This document shows, piece by piece, positions 44,723 through 53,358 of a stretch of DNA of 64,000 bases. Positions within the stretch are counted from its first letter, which is position 1; every line of letters starts with the position of its first letter. The stretch covers positions 1,550,001-1,614,000 of the forward strand of contig CP145410.1 of the NCBI GenBank assembly GCA_036867785.1, read 5' to 3'. The notes beneath the pieces are model-generated. The model saw nothing but the letters and a program-made list of their open reading frames with translations. It was not told the DNA's origin and searched no databases. Made by a program: the position numbers and the translations under genes. This DNA comes from Plasmodiophora brassicae. Its lineage: Eukaryota > Endomyxa: Phytomyxea > Phytomyxea > Plasmodiophorida.

Positions 44723-45261
44723 ACTCGAATCGATGTGGTGCGCTGTTTCGCAGGTGGACCTCGCGACGCCTAGTCCGTCCCGGCCGTCACGCTAATTCGG
44801 GCTACGAAACCATTGGTTTTGTGGAACTTTCCGATTCACCGCGGTTTAATGCGCGTTCAGGTGACGCCAGAGCCTGTTCCCAACTGTTCTGCGTGCGTCC
44901 TTGCGGCCAACGCGTAAAGCTGGCTTCGTCCTGCCTGGATAACGATGCAACCGGTACACCATACCTTGCGGACCGCCGGCTACTGATCAACATGTTTCTT
45001 CCCGGAGACGACCCTAACCGTTTTCGTGCGGTTCAGTGATAATTATGCAGAGGTACCGTCGCAAAGAATATAGTCGTTATATTTTAGCGAATATTGTCTG
45101 TCCAGTTTCGTTAATTGAAACGACGACATTGGCCCAAGTCAAACAAAGGAGGTGCATGATTGCATTATTATCCCAGCAAAGTTAAACTTCGACGCGAAAC
45201 GGCGGCCGCTGAAACGACGACGGAATCGACCCGATGTGGGCATTGGGCGACAATGGACGTA
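44723..45261. other. Intergenic region between paralogs B and C
   Basis: AT-richer than the genes, especially 45036-45130. Apart from the promoter element of B I see nothing coding in it. Confidence 0.5.
44788..44800 (-). promoter_or_regulatory. AT-box/GCG core promoter of paralog B
   Basis: CCGAATTAGCGTG lies about 70 bases before the ATG, the weakest of the six matches because its AT core is short. Confidence 0.35.
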
Positions 45262-45912
45262 CTATTTTTTTATTGTATTGAATTCGCGTCCGAATACGAT
45301 TGAAGGCGGCACACCGTCTGGCACCTTGCTAATGATCTCGTCCCGTTGCATTAAGGTTTTGTCGATGCTTTGAACGATCTCCAGGGTCCACCCATTGACG
45401 AACGATTGGAATTTTGTGCCCAGTTCCCGGGTCAGCAAGACTTCTGGCAGGTCGCTGTGATTGGCGAATAGCATTCGAATCCAGAACTCGGGGCGCAGGC
45501 ATGGCCGTGCACTAACGACGATATGCTCAAGCGGTGTATGGCTGACGGCGTACAATAGGTTGGAGATACGTCCGATAACCGAACTGTCATCGGGCGCGTT
45601 GAGGACGAGAGAATCCTCCAAGTAGAACGTCACATCGATAGCTTCGTGGACCAGCAAGATCGACACCTGCAGACTCCGTTGTACCTCTTCTAGATCGCGC
45701 AACGTGGACGTCAGTTGTCGGTACGAATTTCGTAACAGGAGGATCAGGTCCCCATGCTCTGCAATGACGGCCTTTTCCAGTTGCGACTCCGTCAGTTGCC
45801 GCAGCAGGGACGAAGGCACACGCCGGTCAGAAGTCGAAGCTGTTGGCGCCCCATGTGCGTAGAATGCTGCATGGACGACGGCGACCAGTGCAGCAAACTC
45901 CTTGACGACCAT
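45262..45912 (-). CDS. Secreted helical cluster protein, paralog C
   Basis: Intronless, 216 aa from the ATG at 45912. Signal peptide about 1-22, then SSLLRQLTESQLEKAV and AEHGDLILLLRNSY. ILLVHEAIDVTFYLEDSL and ISNLLYAVSHTPLEHIV keep the family helices. The central motif is ARPCLRPEFWIRMLFANHSD, followed by LPEVLLTRELGTKFQSF. The C-terminus VPDGVPPSIVFGREFNTIKK carries a dilysine-like ending, which in other systems can retain membrane proteins in the ER but has no clear meaning for a soluble protein. Confidence 0.87.
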   Translation of the reverse strand: MVVKEFAALVAVVHAAFYAHGAPTASTSDRRVPSSLLRQLTESQLEKAVIAEHGDLILLLRNSYRQLTSTLRDLEEVQRSLQVSILLVHEAIDVTFYLEDSLVLNAPDDSSVIGRISNLLYAVSHTPLEHIVVSARPCLRPEFWIRMLFANHSDLPEVLLTRELGTKFQSFVNGWTLEIVQSIDKTLMQRDEIISKVPDGVPPSIVFGREFNTIKK

Positions 45913-46448
45913 CGTGGTCGAATCGGTTTTGCGATCAGTCCGCGGTTCTTGGTACCGGCAGCGGCGCCGCCTATTTATGGACAGCCGAACCGGACGTGGT
46001 TTCGCAAGATCCCGGATCGAGGAGACGAGGGCCGTGTCCCGATCTCGACCTCGCACAAGGCTCTTTATTAGGATACCATATCCCTGCTCGTTCACCTGAT
46101 AGTGAGGCCGTCATCCGTGTTTGTCGGCACGTGATAAGGCAAGGTGTTCCTTCAATTCCGCGAGGAGGCGGTTCGCTAGGAGTGTGAACACTGAACTAAT
46201 TATTACTGTAAATACCGTTTGAGTCCTCGTTGTACGATACATGCCTGTGTAATGATAGCCGTTCGAATATGGACATTTCCATGGAGCATAGACCAAGACG
46301 TCCAGCATGTTCATCGCTTAATCTTTGAAGCGACACGGTAAAATATATATTTGTAGCAGGTTGCCGACCATCGTTTAGCTGACCCCAGTCTCAAGAGCAT
46401 CTACGCGTTACGCAACCTATAACGCGGAAGACATACAGTCGGCCGACT
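45913..46448. other. Intergenic region between paralogs C and D
   Basis: Holds the promoter element of C at its start and an AT-rich stretch with AATATATATTTG near 46343. No gene supported. Confidence 0.5.
45968..45980 (-). promoter_or_regulatory. AT-box/GCG core promoter of paralog C
   Basis: CCATAAATAGGCG lies about 60 bases before the ATG; a good TATA-like box ending in GGCG. Confidence 0.55.
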
Positions 46449-47120
46449 TCACTGTGTATTGAATCCGCGTCCAAATACAGCAGACCGGGGGATCCCTTCA
46501 GGTACCCTATTGGTGATCTGGGTGCGAACCTGCAGTGCCTCTGCAATGGAGTCTTCGATCTCACGTTGCCGCCTCTGGGCATACGACTGGAACTTCTTGC
46601 CCAGGTCGCGGACGCGAATGAGATCAGGGATGTCAACGGTCTGTGCGGCTCGCATTCGACGCCAGAATTTGCGCCTCAAACAAGGTCGTGCACGCTCATC
46701 AATATTCTGTCTAGGCGTCCCGGCGATCATGTCCAATATACCAGAGACGCGACTTCGTGGTGCGACATAGGTTTCATCCCGCTGCAGTGTTCCCTGCACG
46801 GCACCGGTGGGCTGCAGAGCGCCGACCAAGGCCGACGCCGTTTCCACAGCCATGTCGACCATAGCCTTTGATGTCTGCAGTCGTGCTTGTGCTGCTGTCA
46901 AGTTAGACAACTCGGACATGCATTGCTTATACTCGTTCCGCAACTGTTCGACCAGCATCCCATGTCTCTCGAGGATGGCACGCTCAAACCGAGTCTCTTG
47001 CACCCGACGCAGCAATGGCGATGAGGCCTGGACGCTCGGCCGGACAGTCGTAATTGGCTTGCCGCACACGGCAGCACATGCAAGGACAAGGGCAACCGTA
47101 ACAACCGTCCTGACTAGCAT
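46449..47120 (-). CDS. Secreted helical cluster protein, paralog D
   Basis: Intronless, 223 aa from the ATG at 47120. Signal peptide about 1-20 (MLVRTVVTVALVLACAAVCG), then SSPLLRRVQETRFERAI and ERHGMLVEQLRNEYKQC. AMVDMAVETASAL sits where A-C have LVDxAI..LED. The central motif is ARPCLRRKFWRRMRAAQ, then VDIPDLIRVRDLGKKFQSY. The C-terminus is VPEGIPRSAVFGRGFNTQ. More arginine-rich than its neighbours. Confidence 0.86.
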   Translation of the reverse strand: MLVRTVVTVALVLACAAVCGKPITTVRPSVQASSPLLRRVQETRFERAILERHGMLVEQLRNEYKQCMSELSNLTAAQARLQTSKAMVDMAVETASALVGALQPTGAVQGTLQRDETYVAPRSRVSGILDMIAGTPRQNIDERARPCLRRKFWRRMRAAQTVDIPDLIRVRDLGKKFQSYAQRRQREIEDSIAEALQVRTQITNRVPEGIPRSAVFGRGFNTQ

Positions 47121-47192
47121 TGCTGAAATCTGTTTGTCAGTTTCTGCGCAGACCGGCGGCGGCAGGTGGACGGCACAGCCGACAAACCGCAG

Positions 47193-47206
47193 CGGCGCTA
47201 TTTTCT
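47193..47206 (-). promoter_or_regulatory. AT-box/GCG core promoter of paralog D
   Basis: CAGAAAATAGCGCC lies about 78 bases before the ATG. Confidence 0.5.
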
Positions 47207-47664
47207 GAATTCGCCTGAGGGTCATTTGGATTTGCGCAGAGGTCTAACGTACGGGTGCGAATTGCGCGCTATTTCCGAATTCGACTGTGGTCGTCTGGAT
47301 TTCCGCAGGTCCTACTGCATGCGCGCGGTGCGACGTATCGACGCGCGTCGACGGATACTGCTCCCAACGAATACCACATGAAGTTTAACTTCAGGAGAGG
47401 CCGACGAGCGCGCGGCTGACGCGCCCTTTAACCGCACCGACTCTCACTACCGCTGCAGGTGCGAACGCTGGCAGATGGCTTTCGCGACAGTACTGTTCGA
47501 ATGTGCGCACTATGCAGTCTAGTGCTGCATGCGTTCCCGAGACCAAGCGACAGCGGCACACCTAGCGACAGTCGGCAACGCGTGGTCGATACTGCGCCTG
47601 AACTTCTGCATCCGTCCAGTGAGGATGCAACTTAACTCCATAAATTTTAATGGTGGACTCCACA

Positions 47665-47776
47665 GACCGATCGGCCGTGCGGGCAACCGGCCGGAAGCCG
47701 CAAGGATCAAGCCTCAGGCGATACTATTCTGCTTCACCACGCCGCAGCTGACCTGCATCGCGCTGAATCACCTGTT
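47665..47776 (+). repeat. Inverted repeat, left arm (112 bp)
   Basis: From GACCGATCGGCCGTGCGG to GCTGAATCACCTGTT this arm is, base for base as read by eye, the reverse complement of 47934-48045. Pairing resumes for TGAG after a single mismatch at the inner end. The 157 bases between the arms are unrelated to them. No terminal target duplication was found, so an origin as a foldback or MITE-like element is only one option. Confidence 0.85.
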
Positions 47777-47933
47777 CTGAGAGTCGGCAAGCTGGTGTCG
47801 ATCGACATCTCACTTGCAATTTTCTCCCAATATCTTGCGTCGTCAGGCGCCCATGACTCGCTGGAAGCTTCTTGGTCTGCGATTCGATCCAGCGTTCCAG
47901 GTCGTCGTCTCTGAGCAGGTCAACATTGCTCAC

Positions 47934-48045
47934 AACAGGTGATTCAGCGCGATGCAGGTCAGCTGCGGCGTGGTGAAGCAGAATAGTATCGCCTGAGGCT
48001 TGATCCTTGCGGCTTCCGGCCGGTTGCCCGCACGGCCGATCGGTC
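47934..48045 (-). repeat. Inverted repeat, right arm (112 bp)
   Basis: Exact reverse complement of 47665-47776. The outer flanks (ACTCCACA before the left arm, CACCACTG after the right) show only a short partial resemblance and do not extend the repeat. Confidence 0.85.
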
Positions 48046-48666
48046 ACCACTGCACAATACCGATCATATTGCTCTTTCAACTTCAGGATGGATGTGGAGT
48101 CCAAGTTCGCAACCCCTGGCACTCACATCGATCCGCGTCCTTGACACCAGTATTCGCGTCCGTGCTGGACGTCGTCTCCGATGCCATGGCGCAGCATCTC
48201 GAAGGTGGTGCGGGACGAAGCCAGACGTGTGGGATCAGACAGAGTGCGCACTGTCGTCAGACTCTGGAGCCAATATCCCCCAATCAGCTGCATCATCCAT
48301 CCCATCCTCGGCGTCGGCCATGCCACGTCATCACCGTAGAGCTAAATCCGTTCAGGCCCCCCTTTCCCAAGACAGCAGCCACTTGGTCGGGCTGGGGCAC
48401 GATACGCTACCTAAATATAGAGCCCCGCTCTACATCGTACAGTCATTGCTGCACCGCCTGAATTCTTGGAAATTCACAGGAAACGTCCGGAGTATATATT
48501 CAGCTTGGCGTCAACGCCACGTCAGGCGGTACCGGTCATGCCCTATATAACTGTTCCTAAGTGCAGCCGGAGCGCGTCGGGTCACGGAATACCCGCGCTC
48601 CTACGCAACGGAGACCCGGACGTGCGCGCGGGAAACTCCGGCGCGTCTCCGCGGATTGGGCCGCAA

Positions 48667-48677
48667 AGCCAAATATC
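48667..48677 (+). promoter_or_regulatory. AT-box/GCG core promoter of paralog E
   Basis: CAAATATCGCG, about 55 bases before the ATG. Other AT boxes lie further upstream, so which one is used is open. Confidence 0.4.
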
Positions 48678-48726
48678 GCGAGCGTACCGAGTAGAATTGT
48701 GTGCAATTCCGTTCCCGGGCACGAGC

Positions 48727-49389
48727 ATGTTTGACGGTGCTGTTGCTACTCTGGTCGTCATCGCCGCCGCCGCCTGTGTCGTCCACGCTGCAGGCCCGTC
48801 TCCCGTCGTTACGGTCCAGGGCGGTTCCGGCGCCAGAACGTCTACGCCACTGTTGCGCCGACTCCAGGAGTCCCGCCTCAAGAAGGCCGTTCTTGCAAAG
48901 CACGCGGACGAGATTGTTCCGCTACAGGACGCGCTCCTCAAGTGCGCGAACACGTTGCGCCGTCTTAGAGAGGAACGAGACACTTTGTGGCTGTCCATGG
49001 TTCTAGTCGACAAGGCGATCAATACGACGTATTGCTTAGAAGACTGCCTGAGCGGATCGCCGTCGCAGCGCCGTACCGCCAACGACCACATCAGAACGCT
49101 GCTCGAACTCATACGCGAGACACCGAGGAAGAATATTGCTCGCGGTGCAGCTCCCTGCCTGAACCGCATGCGCTGGACGCAAATGCTAGGCGCTCAGCCC
49201 GATGACCTCCCTGTCCTCTTGCACATCAGGGATGCGGGCAAACAATTCAAAGCCTTAGCCGGCTTTCGCAAGCGGGTGCTCACAGAGGCCATTGAACGCG
49301 AGATGCACAACCTCGGGGAGCTTATCGCCACGATACCTCATGACGTCCCGTCCTCGTTCGTTTACGGACGAAGCTTGCAATACATCTAG
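48727..49389 (+). CDS. Secreted helical cluster protein, paralog E
   Basis: Intronless, 220 aa from the ATG at 48727; the only member on the plus strand. Signal peptide about 1-22, then STPLLRRLQESRLKKAV and AKHADEIVPL. SMVLVDKAINTTYCLEDCL keeps the LVDxAI and LED elements. The central motif is diverged (AAPCLNRMRWTQMLGAQ), then DDLPVLLHIRDAGKQFKAL. The C-terminus IPHDVPSSFVYGRSLQYI replaces FNT. The frame is open upstream to 48466, but signal peptide and spacing favour this ATG. Confidence 0.85.
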   Translation: MFDGAVATLVVIAAAACVVHAAGPSPVVTVQGGSGARTSTPLLRRLQESRLKKAVLAKHADEIVPLQDALLKCANTLRRLREERDTLWLSMVLVDKAINTTYCLEDCLSGSPSQRRTANDHIRTLLELIRETPRKNIARGAAPCLNRMRWTQMLGAQPDDLPVLLHIRDAGKQFKALAGFRKRVLTEAIEREMHNLGELIATIPHDVPSSFVYGRSLQYI

Positions 49390-49758
49390 GCTTCACCGTA
49401 GTCGCTTTAGTGCAATGGTCCGTATTTAGTCAGTTTTCCCATTTACAGCTGGAACCTTCGTGAAGATGCGGTTAGTTTGGTTTTAAGGAGGTGTGGCAGA
49501 TTCTTATATGGAACTGCTGTTACGACTGGAACGCGCACGCGCGTTGCGCGTACTGGTAACGGCAACGTTACCGGTAGTGGTTTGGCAGGATGACAGCAAT
49601 AAACCGTCCGCGGACGCCGACCTCAGTCCGTTATTCCGTGTTCTGGAGACAATCGTCGTCTGGCGTCATGTCGCGTCGTGTCGTCTCCTAACAACTGCCA
49701 GCTGGCCATGCGCGCGCATGCCGCGACAAGACTTAATGTAGCTCAAGACAAAGGTGTT
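49390..49758. other. Convergent intergenic region, paralogs E and F
   Basis: Holds two convergent 3' ends. A short near-palindrome GGTAACGGCAACGTTACC (49554-49571) is present. No gene supported. Confidence 0.5.
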
Positions 49759-50370
49759 TTAGTACTTTCGTCCGAATGCGATGGAAAGCGGGACATCTTC
49801 AGGAAGCATGTCATTGTGAACCAGGCGCTCTTCCTTCGTGAACTGGATTTCCTCTGTAACCTCTGACAAGCGCTTGTTCATGAGCGATTGGACCTTGAGA
49901 CACTCGTCCAGAGTGCGGCGAACGGAGTGACGGCCAGTGCCCTTGGCGACCACCATTCGATCCCAATATCGGTGCGATAGACAGGACCCTGCATGCTGGG
50001 AATTGCGGTCCTCTGGTGTCGCTTTGATCACGTTGCCTATGCTGTTGAGTCGTTCGACGACGACCGGCCTGTCGATAGCAGCGATCTCGACGACCAGGTC
50101 ATTGAGCATGGTGACAACTTGGTTAACTCGAGATAAAGTACCCGATGTTACTTCCCGCTCAGTTATCAACTCGTTTAGTCTCCTCTGGCAGGCGTCGTAC
50201 GATTCCTTCACCAGTCGGATATGGCCTTCGTGCTTCGCATGGATCGCCCGCTTGAAAGTCGCAGTCTGGAGCAGCCTCAGCAGCGATGCTTCTTTGCGGC
50301 CTGTGGGTGCAGCATGGGCGGAGACACAAGCGACGACGATAGCCAGCACAGCAAGAGTCGTGGTCCCCAT
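49759..50370 (-). CDS. Secreted helical cluster protein, paralog F (most diverged)
   Basis: Intronless, 203 aa from the ATG at 50370, the shortest member. Signal peptide about 1-20 (MGTTTLAVLAIVVACVSAHA). The first motif is recognisable (ASLLRLLQTATFKRAI, then AKHEGHIRLV). The LED helix is lost, and the central motif reads AGSCLSHRYWDRMVVAK. The C-terminus DMLPEDVPLSIAFGRKY keeps the family's FGR ending and stops there. Position, size, signal peptide and both end motifs place it in the family despite low identity. Confidence 0.8.
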   Translation of the reverse strand: MGTTTLAVLAIVVACVSAHAAPTGRKEASLLRLLQTATFKRAIHAKHEGHIRLVKESYDACQRRLNELITEREVTSGTLSRVNQVVTMLNDLVVEIAAIDRPVVVERLNSIGNVIKATPEDRNSQHAGSCLSHRYWDRMVVAKGTGRHSVRRTLDECLKVQSLMNKRLSEVTEEIQFTKEERLVHNDMLPEDVPLSIAFGRKY

Positions 50371-50456
50371 TTTCAACAAATCGGTCTGGCGTGGCTGCGG
50401 CCGGAGGCCGTCGGGCGCGCACTCCGCACGCGGACTGCGAGCGACCTGCGCTTGTG

Positions 50457-50470
50457 CGCGCTATTATTGA
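50457..50470 (-). promoter_or_regulatory. AT-box/GCG core promoter of paralog F
   Basis: TCAATAATAGCGCG lies about 90 bases before the ATG. Confidence 0.45.
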
Positions 50471-50911
50471 TCCGAGACACAAGGACAGTGCCGGAGTCGT
50501 GTGATCCGGCACTGCCCCGCCAGTTGCCCTTGCTGACCTTCAGATCCGTGTGCAGCCAGCACCTGACCGCGATGCCCTACACATCCATAACAGTAGTTGT
50601 AGACTCATGCACGCGTCGTTCGACAATGGGGTCGCATGATGACATACGGAATCGCTTCAGACTGATCGGCCGCCCCTGGTCCTGAACACGCTCTTTGAAC
50701 GGGCAGCCTTGACGGCAAACTAAAGGACGCCAGGTCCCGCATGAATCTCGACCGCAACAACATGGTGTCCATCAATCACGTGCACCCCGACACGGACACG
50801 ACGATGCTCACGATAGCAAGCAGCTCCCTATCGTGGCTCGAAAACAGCGGCTTCGGTCAAATGGTTGTACGGCGACCTGCATAACGAGTTCGACCGGCAC
50901 CCTGCGGTACG

Positions 50912-50997
50912 ATGTTCTTTGCAGCTAGCCAGGAAATGTTCGATCCATCGAGTAGACCAACCCAATGGATCCAACATTTCGTGGCTGCAAAGAACAT
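50912..50997. repeat. Imperfect 86-bp hairpin
   Basis: ATGTTCTTTGCAGC (50912-50925) pairs perfectly with 50984-50997. GAAATGTT (50933-50940) pairs with 50973-50980, and GATCCAT (50942-50948) with 50965-50971. This leaves small bulges and a ~16-base loop. If transcribed it would fold into a stem of about 30 pairs. It may be a small-RNA precursor, a foldback element or a chance structure; no expression evidence exists here. Confidence 0.65.
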
Positions 50998-51433
50998 TGT
51001 CCCGCTGTGGGCAACGTGGCAATCTCAAGATGTGCGATCATCAACAAGCGTGTCCTGTACCACCTCGATATATCCGATCAGGAATGTCCTGATGACGTTC
51101 CCGGCGTCGCGTACCGGGCGGCGTAGAAGGATGACTTCGGCTGTTTGGATCGATTATCTTCGAGGATATCGCGTCCAACGTTGTGTTGGAAATTCAGGGC
51201 AGTGAGGATCGATGCAGCTGCCAGATACGACGGCGAAGGACATGCTCGCCGACGCTGCAGATGGATGACGGAGTTTTTCAGACAGACCTTGTCGTTTGCG
51301 GCGGCCTGCGGGCAACGGCGCCGCCGTTTGAAGAGCGTCCCGCGTGGGGAGAACTCCGCGTGCTGGTTACGCAGTCCGCCACGGCCCTTGCGGAGTCCGC
51401 GGCGCACTTGGACGCCAGATCGATTCTGCAGTC

Positions 51434-52939
51434 ATGGGTTCGACAAAGGCAGCCACCGTCGTCAAGAAGCCGACCAGGTCGAAGGACAAGTACAACAAGA
51501 ACAAGGACAAGAGCAAGGGTGCTGTCAAGGACGCGCCGGTGAAGAATGCTGCCAAGGACGTCGAGGCGAAGAAGGCCGCTGCTGCTGCGAAGAAGGTCGC
51601 CGCTGCGGCTCCTGCGCAGAAGCCCGCCAACGACGCCGTCCCGGTGAAGCAGGCGAAGAAGGAGAAGAAGAAGGGGAAGAAGACGACGGCGGCGCCTGAG
51701 CCTGCCCCTGCCCCTGTCCCGGAGTACTCGTCGTCGTCGGCCAGCGACTCGGACAGCGCCGAAGATGAGCCGATGCCGCCGGCCAAGGAGGAGCCGAAGA
51801 AGGTCGCTGCCGAGTCCAGCTCTGACGAATCCAGCAGCAGCTCCGACGACGACAAGGAGGCTGACGTCTCGTCGTCTGATGACGAATCCAGCTCGTCCGA
51901 CGATGAACCCGAACCGCCGAAGAAGGTCGCCAAGGCCGCGCCTGCACCGGCGAAGGAAGTCAAAGCCTCGTCCAGCGAAGACAGCAGCTCATCGGAGGAG
52001 GAGGACGACGAGGAACCTACCAAGAACGGCGCTACGGAAGCGAAGGCCGCATCCAGCGACGAGGATGACAGTTCTGACGAATCCGACGAGGAAGAGTCTG
52101 ACGATGAGGAGAGCGGTGACGACGAGGAGGAGTCCGAGTCCGAATCCGAGAAGGAAGACGAGCCGATGCCGGATGCGACCGCGAAGAGGAAGAAGCCGGA
52201 CACGAAGGCGTCGTCGGGTGGCGAACCCGCGAAGAAGTCCAAGGTGGACGAATCCGCCAAGTCGAACCTGTTCATCGGCGGTCTGTCGTACGAGGCGACC
52301 GAGGACGACCTTCGCGACTTGTTCGCCGAGTGCGGCACGATCTCGTCGATCCGGATCCCGGTCTTCGAGGACTCTGGCAAGCCGCGCGGCATCGCGTTCA
52401 TCGAGTTCGAGGAGGGTGACGCCGCCAAGAAGGGCCTGGCCAAGGATGGCGCCGAGATTCGCGGCCGATGGATTAAGGTCCAGGAAGCATCCGCCAAGCG
52501 CGAGCCGCAGAAGCAGAGGGGACAGCAGCCGAAGCCGGACGGGTGCACGACCGTCTTCATTGGCAACCTGTCGTTCCAGGCCGACGAGTACGCCATCTCG
52601 CAGGTGTTCGAGGACTGCGGTGAGATCGTCTCCGTCCGCATCTGCACCGACAGGGACACGGGCAAGTCTCGCGGGTTCGGCTACGTCGAGTTCACGTCGA
52701 CCGACGCTGTCGACGCCGCTATGAAGAAGGCCGGCACCGACCTCGCCGGCCGGCAGGTCCGGGTCGACTTTGCGGCCGCGCGCGGCGAGGGCGCTGGGGA
52801 CCGGGCGCCACGCGGCGGCCGAGGCGGTGGCCGAGGTGGTGGTCGTGGCGGTGGACGCGGCGCCCCACGTGGCCGTGGTCATCCTCGGGGTCGCGGCTCG
52901 GGCGTCGGCGCCTTCTCCGGCCAGAAGACCAAATTCTGA
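51434..52939 (+). CDS. Nucleolin-like protein (acidic domain, two RRMs, RGG tail)
   Basis: One exon, 501 aa from the ATG at 51434. The Lys/Ala-rich N-terminus is followed by alternating acidic Ser/Asp/Glu blocks (about 95-240). RRM1 begins SNLFIGGLSYEATEDDLRDLF, with RNP1-like KPRGIAFIEF. RRM2 begins TTVFIGNLSFQADEYAISQVF, with KSRGFGYVEF. The tail has RGG repeats (GRGGGRGGGRGG) and ends QKTKF. The layout matches plant and fungal nucleolins (NUC-L1, Gar2, Nsr1), which act in rDNA transcription and pre-rRNA processing. With KRR1 it is the second ribosome-assembly gene in the window. Confidence 0.9.
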   Translation: MGSTKAATVVKKPTRSKDKYNKNKDKSKGAVKDAPVKNAAKDVEAKKAAAAAKKVAAAAPAQKPANDAVPVKQAKKEKKKGKKTTAAPEPAPAPVPEYSSSSASDSDSAEDEPMPPAKEEPKKVAAESSSDESSSSSDDDKEADVSSSDDESSSSDDEPEPPKKVAKAAPAPAKEVKASSSEDSSSSEEEDDEEPTKNGATEAKAASSDEDDSSDESDEEESDDEESGDDEEESESESEKEDEPMPDATAKRKKPDTKASSGGEPAKKSKVDESAKSNLFIGGLSYEATEDDLRDLFAECGTISSIRIPVFEDSGKPRGIAFIEFEEGDAAKKGLAKDGAEIRGRWIKVQEASAKREPQKQRGQQPKPDGCTTVFIGNLSFQADEYAISQVFEDCGEIVSVRICTDRDTGKSRGFGYVEFTSTDAVDAAMKKAGTDLAGRQVRVDFAAARGEGAGDRAPRGGRGGGRGGGRGGGRGAPRGRGHPRGRGSGVGAFSGQKTKF

Positions 52940-53358
52940 TCCACATCCCAACCACAACGCGAAATACAAACAACGTACAGCCTCCACATCCCCGATGCGC
53001 TCGTAGGCCCCATCACCGACACGGAACATTCCTAACGGCAGCCCACGTCTAGCAGCAGGTCGACACGTGGCAGCGTTGTAGATGTATTTAGAAGGCGCGT
53101 GCTGATGCCCGGGGCACCGTCGTTAGACGTCGCCGGACGTGTTGTTGTTGGTGCGGTCATCCATTGGCGCTGGTGAAAGAAGCTGTCTTCGTATGTCGCA
53201 CAGTGGATCGGGCCATACTTGTCGAGCGATGAACTGCGAAGCAACACACGCGCGTCAGTGTCGGTGCCGATGCAAACAGGTGAAATGGGAAAACGGCGAA
53301 CTCGAAAAGCAACCGTGCAACGAATGAGGGGGGCATTCGGCAGACAATGCACACGTTG
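52940..53358. other. Convergent intergenic region, nucleolin-like / P4-ATPase
   Basis: About 420 bases with two converging 3' ends; AAATACAAACAAC after the nucleolin stop may act in 3' processing. No gene supported. Confidence 0.5.

Larger units (their letters stand above)
47121..48726. other. 1.6-kb gap inside the paralog cluster, with inverted repeat
   Basis: The cluster turns strand across this gap (A-D minus, E plus). It contains a perfect 112-bp inverted repeat. Upstream of E are further AT boxes (AAATATAG near 48414, GTATATATTC near 48491, CTATATAAC near 48542). Open frames crossing the repeat, such as one on the minus strand at 47724-48122, lack an ATG and family features. Confidence 0.55.
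50371..51433. other. 1.1-kb intergenic region, paralog F / nucleolin-like
   Basis: Apart from the promoter element of F and the hairpin at 50912-50997 I see no supported gene. Frames near 51145-51400 are open in several registers without motifs and probably belong to the 5' leader or promoter of the nucleolin-like gene. Confidence 0.5.

Noticed and set aside
47724-48122. 132-codon minus-strand frame crossing the inverted repeat
   Set aside because: It begins at GTG, not ATG, spans one whole repeat arm, and shows no family features.
43188-50370. Cluster proteins considered as RxLR effectors
   Set aside because: The shared motif is LLRxxQE, not RxLR followed by EER; resemblance is limited to position after the signal peptide.
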